A DNA stretch of 64,000 nucleotides from Pterobdella sp. o SKG-2022 (Eukaryota > Annelida > Clitellata > Hirudinida > Piscicolidae), in assembly GCA_964035795.1 (NCBI GenBank), contig OZ038326.1:4404889-4468888 (forward strand), read 5' to 3'. Below the pieces are notes generated by a model, which worked only from the letters and a program-made list of their open reading frames with translations, had not been told where the DNA came from and searched no databases. The position numbers and the translations under genes were made by a program. This document shows positions 1 through 13,600 of this stretch, piece after piece (positions within the stretch are counted from its first letter, which is position 1; each line of letters starts with the position of its first letter).

Positions 1-356
1 CTCATTCTCAATCATGAAGGCTCTTGATATAGTATTATGTGCAAAGCGCGTTACCTACATGCTAAAATATAATCTCACCGCTATCGACCCCCATAGTACC
101 ATTACACCCTTACCCCATTTCCAATAAGCTCCTATCCTTACCAAACACTAAATTCTTCTCATCCCTACCATCATTCCTACCTTTACAAGAGGTCACCATC
201 ATCACCTTTTCGGCCATTTCTTCCACCCCCTCATCATTTTCATGACTTTTACCAGTTCTACCACCATCACCACTACCACCACCCTCACCACTGTACCACC
301 ATCACCAGTATAATACAACATCACCAATGTAACACAAGATCACCTTACCCCCAAAG
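1..356. other. Upstream intron of the lectin–sushi gene
   Basis: It contains a CCA/TCA-rich low-complexity stretch (about 180–345). The first visible exon starts in phase 1, so another coding exon must lie further left; none is recognised here. Confidence 0.4.
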
Positions 357-1088
357 ATTATGAAGAGTACTGTCTACATGAGACCTTCAATGGATCTTGC
401 TCCCATTTGCCTGGTCACGTGGTCATTATCACTTCCGCTAGGTGTGTTAATTCACTTGAGTCAAATTAAAATAAATGAATAACAATTCTTGAAAATTAGA
501 TTTAGGTCTTCTAATGTTGTGTATTTGGTTATTATTACAATGTAGCTAGATTTAATTCAATTTTAATATTGCTATGCTTGGGCTTGAATGATAACTCAAT
601 TGAAACATCATGAACTATGTAAATTTTTTTGGTGAGTATTTTTTTAACTATATTTTTAAATTTTCGAGAACTTTTCAGAAAAAGTCAAATAATCAAATAA
701 ATTTATGAAACATTTCAGTTAATGATTAAAAGAGAGTTTTCCATTAATTTTCCATAAAGTTTTTTATTTTTGTAAAATAAAAGAAAATAACAAAGCTTTA
801 TAAAATTTGAATTTCAACATCAAAAGCCTCAAAAACCCGCATTCATCAATTCAAAAACTTCAAAAACATTTTAAACCTCCACTCCCCGCAGCTACGGTCG
901 CATGGAGCGCGGGAGGTGCGTGAAAGAGGATTACAACCTGGGGTGTTCTGTTGGTGTAGAGACCCAGATGGCGTGGTGGTGCGGGGGGAGAGTGGAATGC
1001 CAGGTGCCTGTGAGGCTCCTTCTTGACCTGCATCCATGTCTTAAGGATTATGTGTCATACCTCATGGTGCAGTACGTTTGTGTGCAAG
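357..1088 (+). other. SUEL / rhamnose-binding lectin domain (two exons)
   Basis: Exons 357–441 and 892–1088 splice within the domain (GCT AG|C TAC), joining VVIITSA to SYGRMERGRC. The eight Cys spacing and the YGR motif that contacts sugar in this family are present. The usual DPC near the end reads HPC, and KYL reads SYL. The 450-bp intron between them has nothing else visible. Confidence 0.8.
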
Positions 1089-4000
1089 GTGGGTGTGTTT
1101 TCTCATCATTCATGTGTGAATGACGTTGCGTTTTGTGGGCTTTGTAGTGGTTTTGCTAACAAAAAGGCTCAGTTGTTTAAATGATTGTTTGGAAGCTTTA
1201 TGTATTTTCAAACTTAAAGTTTTTTTAATGAAAATCTAAATGCTCAGGTTTGAAATTCTTGCATCTGAATCATGGAAGGTTTTTATTATGACTTTTGCCA
1301 AAGCAATTTTAAGTCGCAAGTGGTATTAACTGCTTTGTAGAATGTTTTTTATTCGGCTTTCATAGCGGGATTAACAGCCGAATTCATTGAAATATATTTT
1401 TCAAATAGAAAGTTTTTGAATAATGTGTCAAGTTGAAAAAATAAACGCAATGCTTTTGAAAAAAAGTCATAACTTCAAGATGAAGATGGCAAAATATGAT
1501 GAATTGCTGCAAAAACTGCCCGCAGATTATATTTTCCCTCAAACTCAATACAAAAATTTGTGACCAACTTTTCAAATACTGAATTCTTTTTCAAAGAATT
1601 GTTTGAAATTTTGAAATCAAAAAGTACACGCTTGCAATGCGATGTAAGGTAGTCTGAGTTGCGTGCCTTTGCATACACAATTGAAAATTTACGAGCTCAT
1701 TTTGTTCGCATATCCAATAATTTGAATTGGAGAAAAATGATTGATTGCAAAAGAAGAAGCATTTAAATTAATAAAAACGGTCGATTATAAATGTTTTCTA
1801 TCACATTTCAATAATTACTTTAAAGAAAACTTCACAAAATATTTCGTATAGTCTCATAGAATTTTTTTTTGAATTACTGCCATTTAAATTTGAATAACAC
1901 TCCGTGATGAATCAAACTCATAAAATTTCATTGACACAAAAAAATTTAAAAATTTTTCAGTTGATAGATTTCTAGAGTACCAAAAATGCGAGAAGACATC
2001 GGATAATTATTTTGATCAGAACATCCATTTCATCCCGAAAACACCCCTCATCTCAATCACACCAAGGACACAGCCCTTTCATCTATATCCTACAGATCAT
2101 TACGCTAATCAAAAATACACTATTTCAAACACCAAAAAACAAAATAATTTACATAATGAACTTTTGAACACAGATAGGAACTTTTCCATTTTTAATTATG
2201 CTCAACACAATGTCTTTAATGACTCTGATAAACATGCGAGTGTAAATAATGTCCAGTTATCTGAGATGGAAAGATTTCCAAATCTTAACCAATCTCAAAG
2301 AGCCGTTCATCCCTACAGCAGTGATGTAATTTCTACGAAAACGAACCTTATCAGGGATGTTGAAAAGAAAATTGATCTGAATGAAATCGATAATGATTTG
2401 ATTTTAAACATTGTAATTGAACCTAAATTTAAAAGTCCAAAAAAAGTTAAAACAAAATATAATAAAAAATCAAAAAAGAAGTTGATTCAATATTCAAATG
2501 AAGAACAAAGATCTTTGCAGCAAAAATTGAAACAAAAAAAATTTCTTAAAAATGACTTGACACAGAGCTTTATAAATATTTCAAAACCACCAATTTCAAA
2601 AAATCATCTCTATCAACTAATTCATATACCTTCATCACATGAGGCAGAAATCAAATCCTCACAAGCGACTCAAAAATATTCCCTTCCTTTCAAAAACACT
2701 TTGCAATTTTCATGCGGAGCGATGGTACATGCCCCATCTCAACAACAAATTCAAATGACTCTTCTCACATTCTACCAAAGCACACTTCAGCCTACACCGA
2801 CCCAAGACAACCAGCCATGGAAACCAGGCGAGCACCCAGCCACCCCGTATAATCTTGAACTTCATCCGTCCCTTCCCATCCCTTCAATATCAAACAAAAC
2901 CTCATTCTTAACCCATTTAAGGTCTTTCAAGAGGCACGATAATAATGATGGAAATCTTGAAGAATGCTCTGAAACAAAACTGCACGTTTTAACAGAACCT
3001 GACTTGATTCATCAAATGGTTTCAAAATTTTCAAAAAAAAGTTTCTCGCCAAATTATATATATCCAAAAAAACTTTCGCTGTCTTCCAATTCTTCATCAC
3101 GTAAAACCAACAATTTAACAAGCCATTCTCAAAATTCTTTCGAGAACTTTCGCAAAAGTGCTTATTCAACGAGCAAATTACCTGAGAGGCTAGAAATTGT
3201 GCATATTTGTCCTTCAGAAGTGAGTCCCGCAAAATTATTTTATACAAGTGTTGCTTCTCAGGTATTAATTCTCGTTGCCCCAACCAACAAAAACACGCCA
3301 TCTTCATCCCTTACTCGATACTTCGCCTTGATGAAAGGTAAGCAGGTCAATATTTCCATGTGTAAATCTCAGAAAAATTGTATTTTCTTTTGATAAAAAG
3401 TTATTTTTTAGTTGGAAATTATTTTCGGTTTAGGTGTATATTTTTTCGGTATTTGTCAAGTCTTTTATTGTATTCGATATATGTTTTATCGGCATTTTGT
3501 ATATTTTTAAAAGTATCTTTTGAATTTAATTAACATATAATGTGAAAAAAAACTTTATTTGTAAATACATTATCAAATTAAAATATGGAAAAATTCAATT
3601 TTTCATATTTTATTTCTCTTTTAGTTTAAAATTCTGAATCTCTCAAACTCTATTTTCAATTCATGGTGCGAGTTTAAAATTGAAATTTATTGACTTTAGA
3701 ATATTTGATGTAGCCATTTTTTTCAAATAAACAAAATCAAGTGATTAAAAATTAACAAATCTTTTTTTATGATTCCAAAATTTTTTGTGAACATCAAAAT
3801 TTATTACTTTTTCTCCTCTAATAATGGTTCAAAGAACAAAAATAAATAGTGTTCCAGTAATTATTTTTTTTAAACTGAATAACTTTTAAAATTTTTGTAA
3901 TACTTTTCAAGCACTAGTACTAAATTACAAAATTTATCTTTTTGCTTAGAATGGAAAGCGTTAAAAATCATTAAAGAAACTCGTTAATTCTCACTATTTA

Positions 4001-7000
4001 AAACTCACCATAGAATGAATAATATCAATTAAAATGCTTATTTAAATTGTTTAAAGCAATCAAAAAAATATTTCAAACTAAAACTCACTTTTAAAGAGAT
4101 TTAAACAATTTTTCAAAGTTTAATTAAGCCAATAGAAACGTAATAGAAGGATGAATGCAGATTTAATTGAATCAATTAACTCAAATGATTTGAAGAGTTA
4201 TTCAATTTATATTATATCTTAATATAGTAAGAAATATAAAGAGAAGCTTTGCCAGATAAGACTCTAACGAGCCGAAGTTTATGGCGCGATGAGAAGAGGT
4301 TTAGAATTTGGAAAGAAGAAATTTATTTCTAAGATTGATACAATAATCTTTGGAAATTCAAAATTATAATTCTTTAAAAGAAGTATTTTTGGGGATTTCT
4401 CAATGCCGTTACTATAATTTAAGGTTGGATCTATAGAAAATTTACCAAAATGAAATTTTATGACTTGAAATTTTCTTTAAAAGATAGGGTAATTTTTGAG
4501 AATTTCATTTTTTACAACAGAGTTTTTTTCTTGTTTTTGATGCTTTTTTAAATATTTTAAAAATTAAATTAAAATATATTTCCATAAAGTTTATTGAAAA
4601 GTAGCCATTAAAAACACATGAACATGTCTAAAAAGTTACATAGTCTTATATTCACTTGTTCTGGGGTGTAGATCAATTTTTTATAGTCTGTTTTTATAGG
4701 GAAAACTTCTAATTACTCTCTACCCTACATAAATAATGAATTTTTAACAATACGCCATATTTTTTACGATCTTAAAACTTGAAACAGCGTGGCATCTTTA
4801 ATTAAGTAATATTATTCTTCCTCCTCATTGGGTTCATTGGAATTCTCATTAATTATTCACGCGAAGATTCTCTTATTTGTGAACAGCAATAGTTTGCCTC
4901 ATTAAATAATGATTTTTATTTATTTGAAAACTTCCAAAGAACAAGGAAAACATTAAATTTCAGTGGTAGGATGTCAGAATATGAAGACGAAGAGTGACTT
5001 CAACAGCTTCAGAGCAGGCAAACAAACCCGCGTGAGGTGTCAAACAGAACAAAAGCTCGGTAACAAAGATTGGCCACAATATACAAATAACTACTACAAT
5101 GAAGAAAAGCCCAATAATGGTAATGACATGAAAGAGCAAACGAATAATACTACAATAACACTCAATGAAACAACTTTTGTTTGTATAAATGGCGAGTGGG
5201 TTGGCAACTATCCTGTGTGTTCTAAGCAAGGTACTCTATCAATTCTTCAATTTAAAAATGCTATTTAATGTTGAGTTTTATTGGTTTTTTTACTATTTAA
5301 TTATCTTTAATGGTTTATATATATATATATATATATATATTTTTTGTTTTTTTTTTCATTAATACATATACGATTGTCACCTCGGTAATGGTTATTTAGG
5401 TTCATGTATGGAGAATAACTTCATTGTTGTTTCAATTAAAACATTCTCACATATATCTAAAAACTTTTTACGTAATTTCGCCCTAAAATATTGATAAAAC
5501 ATTGCAAAAAAAAATTTTTTATTTTTTAAAACTAAAAAATGTCTTTCAAACTTCCAACAATTTTTCAATTTCTCTAGTCTTCTACATATTAAAGCAAATC
5601 TTTCACTAATGAAGCAAATTAAATCTCTGACTTTCATTTAGGTGCGTCTGTACCGAAATTGACTTGATATTATTATAGAAAAATATGTATTTATAAGTGT
5701 ATAGATACATATGTATATACACTCCGGTCTTTTCAACTTTTATCGTAAATATTATCACTAATTCCCTGTTTATTTTCATACGCCTCTCTTGTTTTCTTTG
5801 GGCTCACTCAAATGGATATTTTTTGTGGGTCTACCAAAACAAAACTGTCATTATTTGGGGTGTATTTAATTTCAATTGTTTATATTTATAAAATAAAATC
5901 TTTTATTTGTAATTAAAAAATAAACTAGTGTATTCATATTTATATAACAAGTATACGGTTTAAAAATTCTTGTGATTCCGCTCGTTTTTGCATTGTTTTT
6001 AACTCTTTTATTAGCATTGTTTTTCACTGAGTTAGTTTTCAGGAGATATGGTGTCTTAGCAGTAAAGAGACAAACCCATGCTTCATACTGTAAGTATGAA
6101 AAGAAGTTTGAAGCATTTTTCAATCTAAAGTAAGATTTTTTTTTGTGGTTTTCATTGGTAGAACTGAAGTAATAGTGAATAAAAATATTTATGAAAAACT
6201 GAGACTATTTTGGAAATTTATGTAAGTTTAGATAAGTTTTTGTTTATTAGTGGAGCTTGAGAGAACTTCTAGGAAATATTTCCAGCTAATTATTGTCTTG
6301 TGGTCATTCAGTCTCCATTCTCTGAATTCTATATCTTTCAAAATCTTTTTTGAACTCCAGCTTATACATTTTACATGAATTTTACAAGATTTATGTGGGC
6401 TAAACTTTATGGTTGAAAATTAAAATATAGGACATATTCAAAAATACTTCAACAAGAAATTCTCAAATTATATTATATAACAATATTAATGTCGTTATTA
6501 GGTTACATAAATTCTTCTGAAACGCTTGACAAGGCAGATTTTTCGACACCACAACTAATACTTTGATGTATCAGCACACATAAAATCTAATGGCACTCCC
6601 CCAGTAAGCAAATTCTGATTTACGAAGAGTGGTGAACTAAATGGCGGGCTTGCAGTTATACAAACTTTAGATTATAGAGCTGTGCTCAGAAAACTTTCCA
6701 ATTTTTAGAATTTTTTTTGAAAAATTTTTTTTTTCGTAATTTTTATTCCAAGGCTTCTGTGACAAGGTGTTATCGAGACAAAAACATCCACAACCTGAAG
6801 TAGAATTTAGATTCTCAATGATTTCTTTTAGGATATCACGATTCAGATGTTTCAATGGTATCAAACAACATTAGCAATTACAACAATTAAATCATACGCA
6901 CTTACCAATCTTCTCGTCACGTGTTCTCACTACTACATGCTGATTGGTCGTAAAGCAGATCCGGTACTTACTTTACGGCCTTTCTCTAACGCCTTTTGAG

Positions 7001-10000
7001 CTCAATCTAGTATCCATTTAAACATAAAAGCATGATTTTAATAGCTCTCTATTTCATCCAATCAGCAAGCCAATTAAACAATTAGAACCTTTATTACCGT
7101 CTGAATGTTGAATGTTACACTTCAAAGATTCGGAGTAATTTATAATGCATTAAATCTGGTGTAAGTTTTCGCATACGCAGACCTTTCTTATGGCGGTTAT
7201 ATGTTCTACTGTCGAAACATATACTTTACACTGCAGTCCCTCAACACCTTTTATCTCATGCTGAGAACGCTGTGATAAAATAAATACAGTTTGAACGTTT
7301 AAAAATATTCTTTTAATTGCTTGAAAAGTGTTGAGAACTTGCTTATGAATTTTATTTATTGATTTGAAGTGTTTTTAATGAAATTTTAACGACTTTAAAA
7401 TTAATTTTGAGTTTTATTTTTAATTTTTTCGACAGTTATTTTGTCATTTCATGATAATTGCCAATTACTTTTAAACTTGAAAGTTTCTTTATTTAAAACA
7501 AAAAACTTTTTTAAAAAAAGTAGAAAAAATGATTATCAAAAAATATTCAATATCAAAGTCAAAAATCTTATCATCCCTCGATAATGCAAATAGCTTATTG
7601 ATAAAAAAAGGTGATAAATACCCTTCACAAGAGCCCCAAAGCGCTGTATGGCATGGTCGTTTGTCATGGGCATAACAAAAGAACATAATCACACAATAAA
7701 GATTAATAAAAATGAAAAATTCAACCCGCTTTGAAGTAAAATTGAAAATTTGATGATGATAAAATTTAATTGCTATTAAGCTGAGTGTTGGAGTTTAAAA
7801 ATGTCTGCAAGAACAAATGGTAGAGCGATCAATGGTGCTTTTGGTAAGGTGAATGTTATTGTGAGGATAATTATTCCTATTGCTCTGAGAAACAATAACG
7901 ACTAAACACGTAATTTCGTGGAAATTTTAGAAATCGATAGCAGGTTTTCTAGTAATTTTTAAGAATTGTTCACGAAGTAAAAGTTTTAAAAAAAACCGAC
8001 TTACTTTGCAAGTTTAATTTGAAATTTATTTTCGATTTTTCTATGTTTTCAATCAATAAATTTCTTAAAAAACTTCGTACTTTTTTTAAGAAATTTTTTT
8101 CTCCTCCTTAAAAGCTTGCAAAAATTGTGTTAATGTTTTTGGATTGGAATAAATGCTACTTTTATCTTTTCTGTTGAAAGAAGTTCTAACCAAAGATTAA
8201 AACTCAATCTTTTATGAAATTGGAGCTTATAAATTATCCAAATAAAGAGTTATAAATGCATAAAATGAAAAAAAAATTAGCTTTGTTAAAATTCCATTGG
8301 CTGTTTATTGTTCTTGCATGAATAAAATTAAATGCATTACGGCTTTTTTGCCAATTTGAACAAGTGCGCTTGATCAATAGTGAAAACAGTTAAGCAAGTT
8401 TTCTTATAAAGAAAATTCATTTTGTGCAGGTTTGAAAGAAAGGTTCTGCGTGAGTTAATTGATGTTGAGTTTGTGACCCTTTGATTTAATAGAAAAAAGT
8501 GGATTGAAGATATAAAATGCCTAATAAAAAATCAATCAAATCTTTTTATTTATTCACGATTATATAGCGCCTTTTTTTTTTACAGAAATTGCAGTTTTAA
8601 TCATAATAGTGTTTATTTTTTTTGATGGAATAAAGTTTAAAATATTATAAATTTTGTAAAAATAAATTTAGCTGAAAAGCATTTTTTTTTAGAATTATTA
8701 CAACCAGATTGAAATTTCTTTCCACTTCGATTTCACCCCTCTTCACTTATAAACCTAACTGAAACAATAAACAAATCTCATCATAATCAAAATTTTCAAT
8801 CCATGTATTTTGCATATAAAAGTGATAAATTTAAATCAAATTGGATCTTATCCCATTCTCATAATGATGTATTGAGTCTGAGTGATTCAGAATTGAAACT
8901 GTTCAATAAAGCCTATAATTAACATCTTGTTTCTTCTGCTTTTACTTTTTTTTCATTTATTTTTTTGTCTGTTTATTTACTCGTTTTTTTAATAATAATT
9001 TTTTTTTCTTGATTTTTTCATTTTTGATTTTTTATAATTTTTTTCTTTAGTTTTCTTTTTTTTTATTTTTCATTTTTTTTATAATTTTTGGTTTTTTTCA
9101 TTTATCTTTCGTCTCCACTTTTTCTTATTGTTATTTATTTTCTTCTCTTTTCTCTTCCTTTTTCTTCTTCTTGTTTTCTCATTCCTCTGAATCTCATTAT
9201 AAACCACCCACAGAAAAGAATATATCAGCCGACACCCCAAAGGATCCACACAATCAACAGTTTGCCAAAAACCTCTTTAGTGTGTCCAAAAAAGGTTCCA
9301 AAACTAAGCATATTTAAACATTTTAAAGTACGAATTGTTCACGTACATATTCAGTTTTAGAAGATTATCAGTATCAATATTTATTGAAGTGTAGTACTTC
9401 TGAACTTATATGGGAAAGAAAAAAATATTCATTGAAATTTGAAAAATAATTGTGTTTTTTCATAAAAATGTGTCAAAACATTCTAATTCATTTTTAAGTT
9501 TAATGAAATACAATTTGGTTCTTACATACACATTTAACTTTGTGTTTCATATTTATCTTTTTTGAATACTGATCAAGGCCAAATTTTAATCATGAATTTA
9601 ATTTGTCATTCATGCAATAGTCAATAACATTACTGTTTAATAATTTTCAACAAAATTTTATATACTCAAAAATTTGATTGGAAACCCTTTTGAGGTTAAA
9701 AAATGGTGATAAAAAATGAAATCACTAATATTATTTATGTAAAATTTTTTTAAACCATAGTTTTTTTTAAATTATTACAAATGTAATTTATTTAAAAAAC
9801 TTGCAACAATGTTTAAAAAACGAAAAATACAACTTTGAGAAAAAAACAGAAAAAATAATATTTATAGTTTGATGCTGTTAATTTGTTGTTTGTTGAAACT
9901 GCAGAGCTATAAAAAAAACTAAATAAACCGAGTAACAACCTCCTTTGAAGCCAGATTAATATAAAATGAAATTTTCGATATGAATACAAAAATCACTTGG

Positions 10001-10601
10001 AAATTATTTCTCCAATATCAAATTATTTATGTAGAAAATAATTGGAAAAAAATTTAATTTAAAATTCAAATTGAAATTCCTGAATGAAGATGTTAAATTA
10101 TATTTTTTTTCAAAAATATGATTTTAGTCGAAAAAATAAAACGCAAATATACTCATGTTGCAAAAGAGTTCAACATAGAGTTTTTGAAAAATTGTATGAA
10201 ATTCTCAACCTTCAACCCTATTAGCAAGCACATATAAACAAAATACAAAAAAATAAAAAATAAAACTAAAAATAAAAAATAATTAAAAATCAACTATAAA
10301 TATAAAACATCACTAAGAACAAAGAAAAAATAATTTGGAAAAAATAGAAAAATCTAGACAAAATAAAAAATAACTAAAACTGTAAACGACAAAAAACATT
10401 GTCAGCAATGAAAAGGAAGGAGTTTAATAATTCATGCAGAGCAAAGTTTCTTTCTAATTAAAGTAACAATAAAAACAATATTAATAACTCGAAAATACCA
10501 ATAACAACAACAAAATAATAATTAGTAATAATTTGAAAAAACAACTTTAAAAACTAAAAACAACGGAATAAACTTTGAGAATTGACAAAAAAAACAAATA
10601 A

Positions 10602-10665
<64 letters not shown>

Positions 10666-13600
10666 TAAAAAAACAAATGATTTAACGTAGCATAGAAAAT
10701 TTAATAGTTCAAACAAAACACTGGTAACCAAACTACACAAATCTTCTCTCGTCAGACTAGCATTAGCAACAGCAACATTCAACAACGTAAAACAGCTTTG
10801 AATAACACAAATGAAGTATAACATTCAACAACTTCAAAAAGTTCTAACACAAGTGGAGTAGAATAAATTGACACAGTTTTATGGAAAAAAAACAAAAAGT
10901 ATATACCAAATAAAATGCACGAAGCTTTTTGTGTGGTTCAATTGCTTAATGCTATACAAATGGTTATTATTATTGATATTATTATATTATTGTTATTATT
11001 ATTTTTATTATTCTTATTTTCATTATAATTCTAAAAACCTCACATTATGAACTAACTTTAGTGTGTTTTAACTTTGATAACGTTATATAACAGTAAAACT
11101 TCAGTATGTTAAACGTTGAATAACATGGTATATAACAGTTCAATCTCACGTTGAACGACAGGAATTCTGCTAGCCTCAGTGTTTGGCTGCACTTTTGGTC
11201 TTATCTTCAGCTGTTCACTTCTTGTGTTTTTTCTGTGCACCAAGACAAGGTGGGTTCTGGAGGGTTATTAGGAGGTTTGGTGAACCATATGAGTTTTGGA
11301 GGAGTTTTGATGTGTTTTCAAATTGAGATTTGACTTTAATTGTTTTTTCGGTGTTTTTTTTTAATTTTTGATATAAAAATCGAATTTTATTGCTGTTTTA
11401 AGATTTTTTTATTCGAGTTTTTATGAACATTAAATTTAATTTGTTCGATGAAAAGTGAGATGAATTTGATTAATTTGAATTTTTTTAGTGGTAAGATTTG
11501 TTTAAAAATCAGGTTTTAAACAAATATTTAAAAATCAAAGAGGTAAAGAAATAGTTAGCCAAAGATACATCAGATGTCTTCAGAAAGATTAATTTTTTTT
11601 TATACAACTGTTTTCGAAATTTTATCTTGTAAGAAATTTTTTTTCGAAAAATGTAATCTTGGAATCTTTTGGTAAATTCAATTATGGTGAAATAAATATT
11701 AATATCGAATATCATTTAGTTGGATTTCTTTCTGTGCTTTTAATAAGATAACAAGCAAAAGTAATTTTCAGACCCTTTTTTTACTTCAATTAATTTTTAT
11801 TTACAATAAAAACTCAATCATATGTTTCATCGAAATGAAAATTCAAATTCAACTTCAAAACAAAATAGATACATTTAGGCCCAAATTTTTAAAAATTATT
11901 ATTTTTTTTAAATTTACATTTTGAGTTTCGCTCAAACAAATTTATCTCTAAGCGCCTCTGAAACAGTTCAACTACTGTTAAAAGCGCGCTATATGAATAT
12001 ATACAACAAAGAAAAATAAATAACATTTCAAATGATAAAATCTGGTATTTTTTTATTATTATTATTATTATTTATTATTTGTATGGCGCTGATGCAGCCA
12101 TAAACCAGAGTTCGAAGACCTGAGAGACTCAGGAGTCTGTCTAATGGAAAGACGGTCATATAAATAAGCCGGCTGATTAAAATATAAGAAATTATCGGTG
12201 AGCCACAGCAACTTGAACTGGGCTCTTAGTGCGACCGGCAACCAATGAAGGCGATCGAGACAAGTGCGAGATGAAGAATAGTAGTCGCTTGAAGAACGGT
12301 TTTAGCAGCACGATTTTGGAGAGATTGAAACTTAGAAATAAGACAGTTCGGGAGTCGACAAAGAAGAGAGTTACAGTAATCAATTCTTGAAAGAACTAAA
12401 GAGATATTCAGAGCAACGGCAGTGTCAAAGGGTAGGAACTTGCGTGCCTGTCTGATCGCATGGAGATGAAAGTTGGATGCTTGTATGATCTGAGAGACAA
12501 AGTGTGTAAAGTTGAGTCTAGAATCAAAAGTTACACCTAGTATCTTCAGTTTGGACGTTACGGAAAGAGTAGTGCCGTCAAAGATAACTTCAGTAGGAAG
12601 ATTGGATTTGGAAAGGAGTATGGGACTGCCGACAAACATTACTTCACTTTTGTTAGGATTCAACATGAGGTGATCGTTAGAAAACCAAAGATTAAGCTCG
12701 GTGATGCATTCAGATATCTTAGTGAGACTGGGATGAGGATCAAGGTAAGAGGCGCCTGTAAAGAAAGTAATATCATCAGCAAACTGATGTATTAAAATGT
12801 CGTGCTTCTGTATGATCTCGCTAATAGGAGAAGTATAAAGAGAAAAGAGTATGGGCCCAAGAACAGAACCTTGAGGAACACCAAAACGAAGGAAGACAGG
12901 GGTAGAAGAAGAGCAGCTTATTTTAAAAAATTGCTTGCGTTCGGATAGATAGGACTGAAACCAGGATAAAGCAATGCCAGAAATGTGAAACTAGTCTTCA
13001 AGGATATGCAGCATATTTGAATGATTAATGGTGTCAAAAGCTGCTGAAATATCTAAAGACACTAAGACGGCCGCAGACCCGGTAGCACAGATATTGCGGA
13101 GGCTGTCAGTGATGTACAAAAGCGCAGTTTCCGTTGAGTGATGAGAGCGATACGCCGACTGGAAAAGGTTGAAGTTACGCAGTACAGAAACATGAGAGGA
13201 TAGTCTCTTGAGAACAACCCTCTCTAAAATTTTTGAGATGGTGCTGAGGTTTGAAATTTGACGATAATTGGATGGTTGCATGGGGTCTAGGTTATATTTT
13301 TTTAGTAAAGGGGTTACCTGCGCCGTTTTGAATGAAGTTGGAAAAATACCCTGTGAAAAGGAAAGAGCAGAAAGTTTGCATATAATGGAGGCGAAGATGC
13401 CGGAAAACTACTTCAGCAGGAAAACAGGGATTATATCTAAAGGTGAGGATTTATTTGGAAGGCAATTAATCAATTTGATGATTTCGTCAACACTAGGAGG
13501 TGAGAAAAATGAGATTTGATTGGTCACTGTCAGTTAAGCAAGGCTGACGGGGAAGATTAGTGATCGGTAACGAGCTATGAATCAAATCAATCTTAGTCTT

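Larger units (their letters stand above)
5231..11161. other. Intron of the lectin–sushi gene
   Basis: No further exon fits the required phase 1 to phase 1 join except the optional one at 5642. It contains a TA repeat (5316–5340), a cluster of CCAAT motifs with a CACGTG box (6905–7074), a T/pyrimidine-rich tract (about 8935–9185) and a TTA array (10604–10665). Confidence 0.5.

Noticed and set aside
6041..6091. Exon-like 48-base block between ttttcag and gtaagt in the receptor intron
   Set aside because: Good splice signals, but the phase needed to join the sushi exon gives a stop (TAG); other frames cannot link to the next exon.
10522..10824. Minus-strand ORF with a poly-Asn run
   Set aside because: Produced by the TTA microsatellite; flanks show no domain or splice partner.
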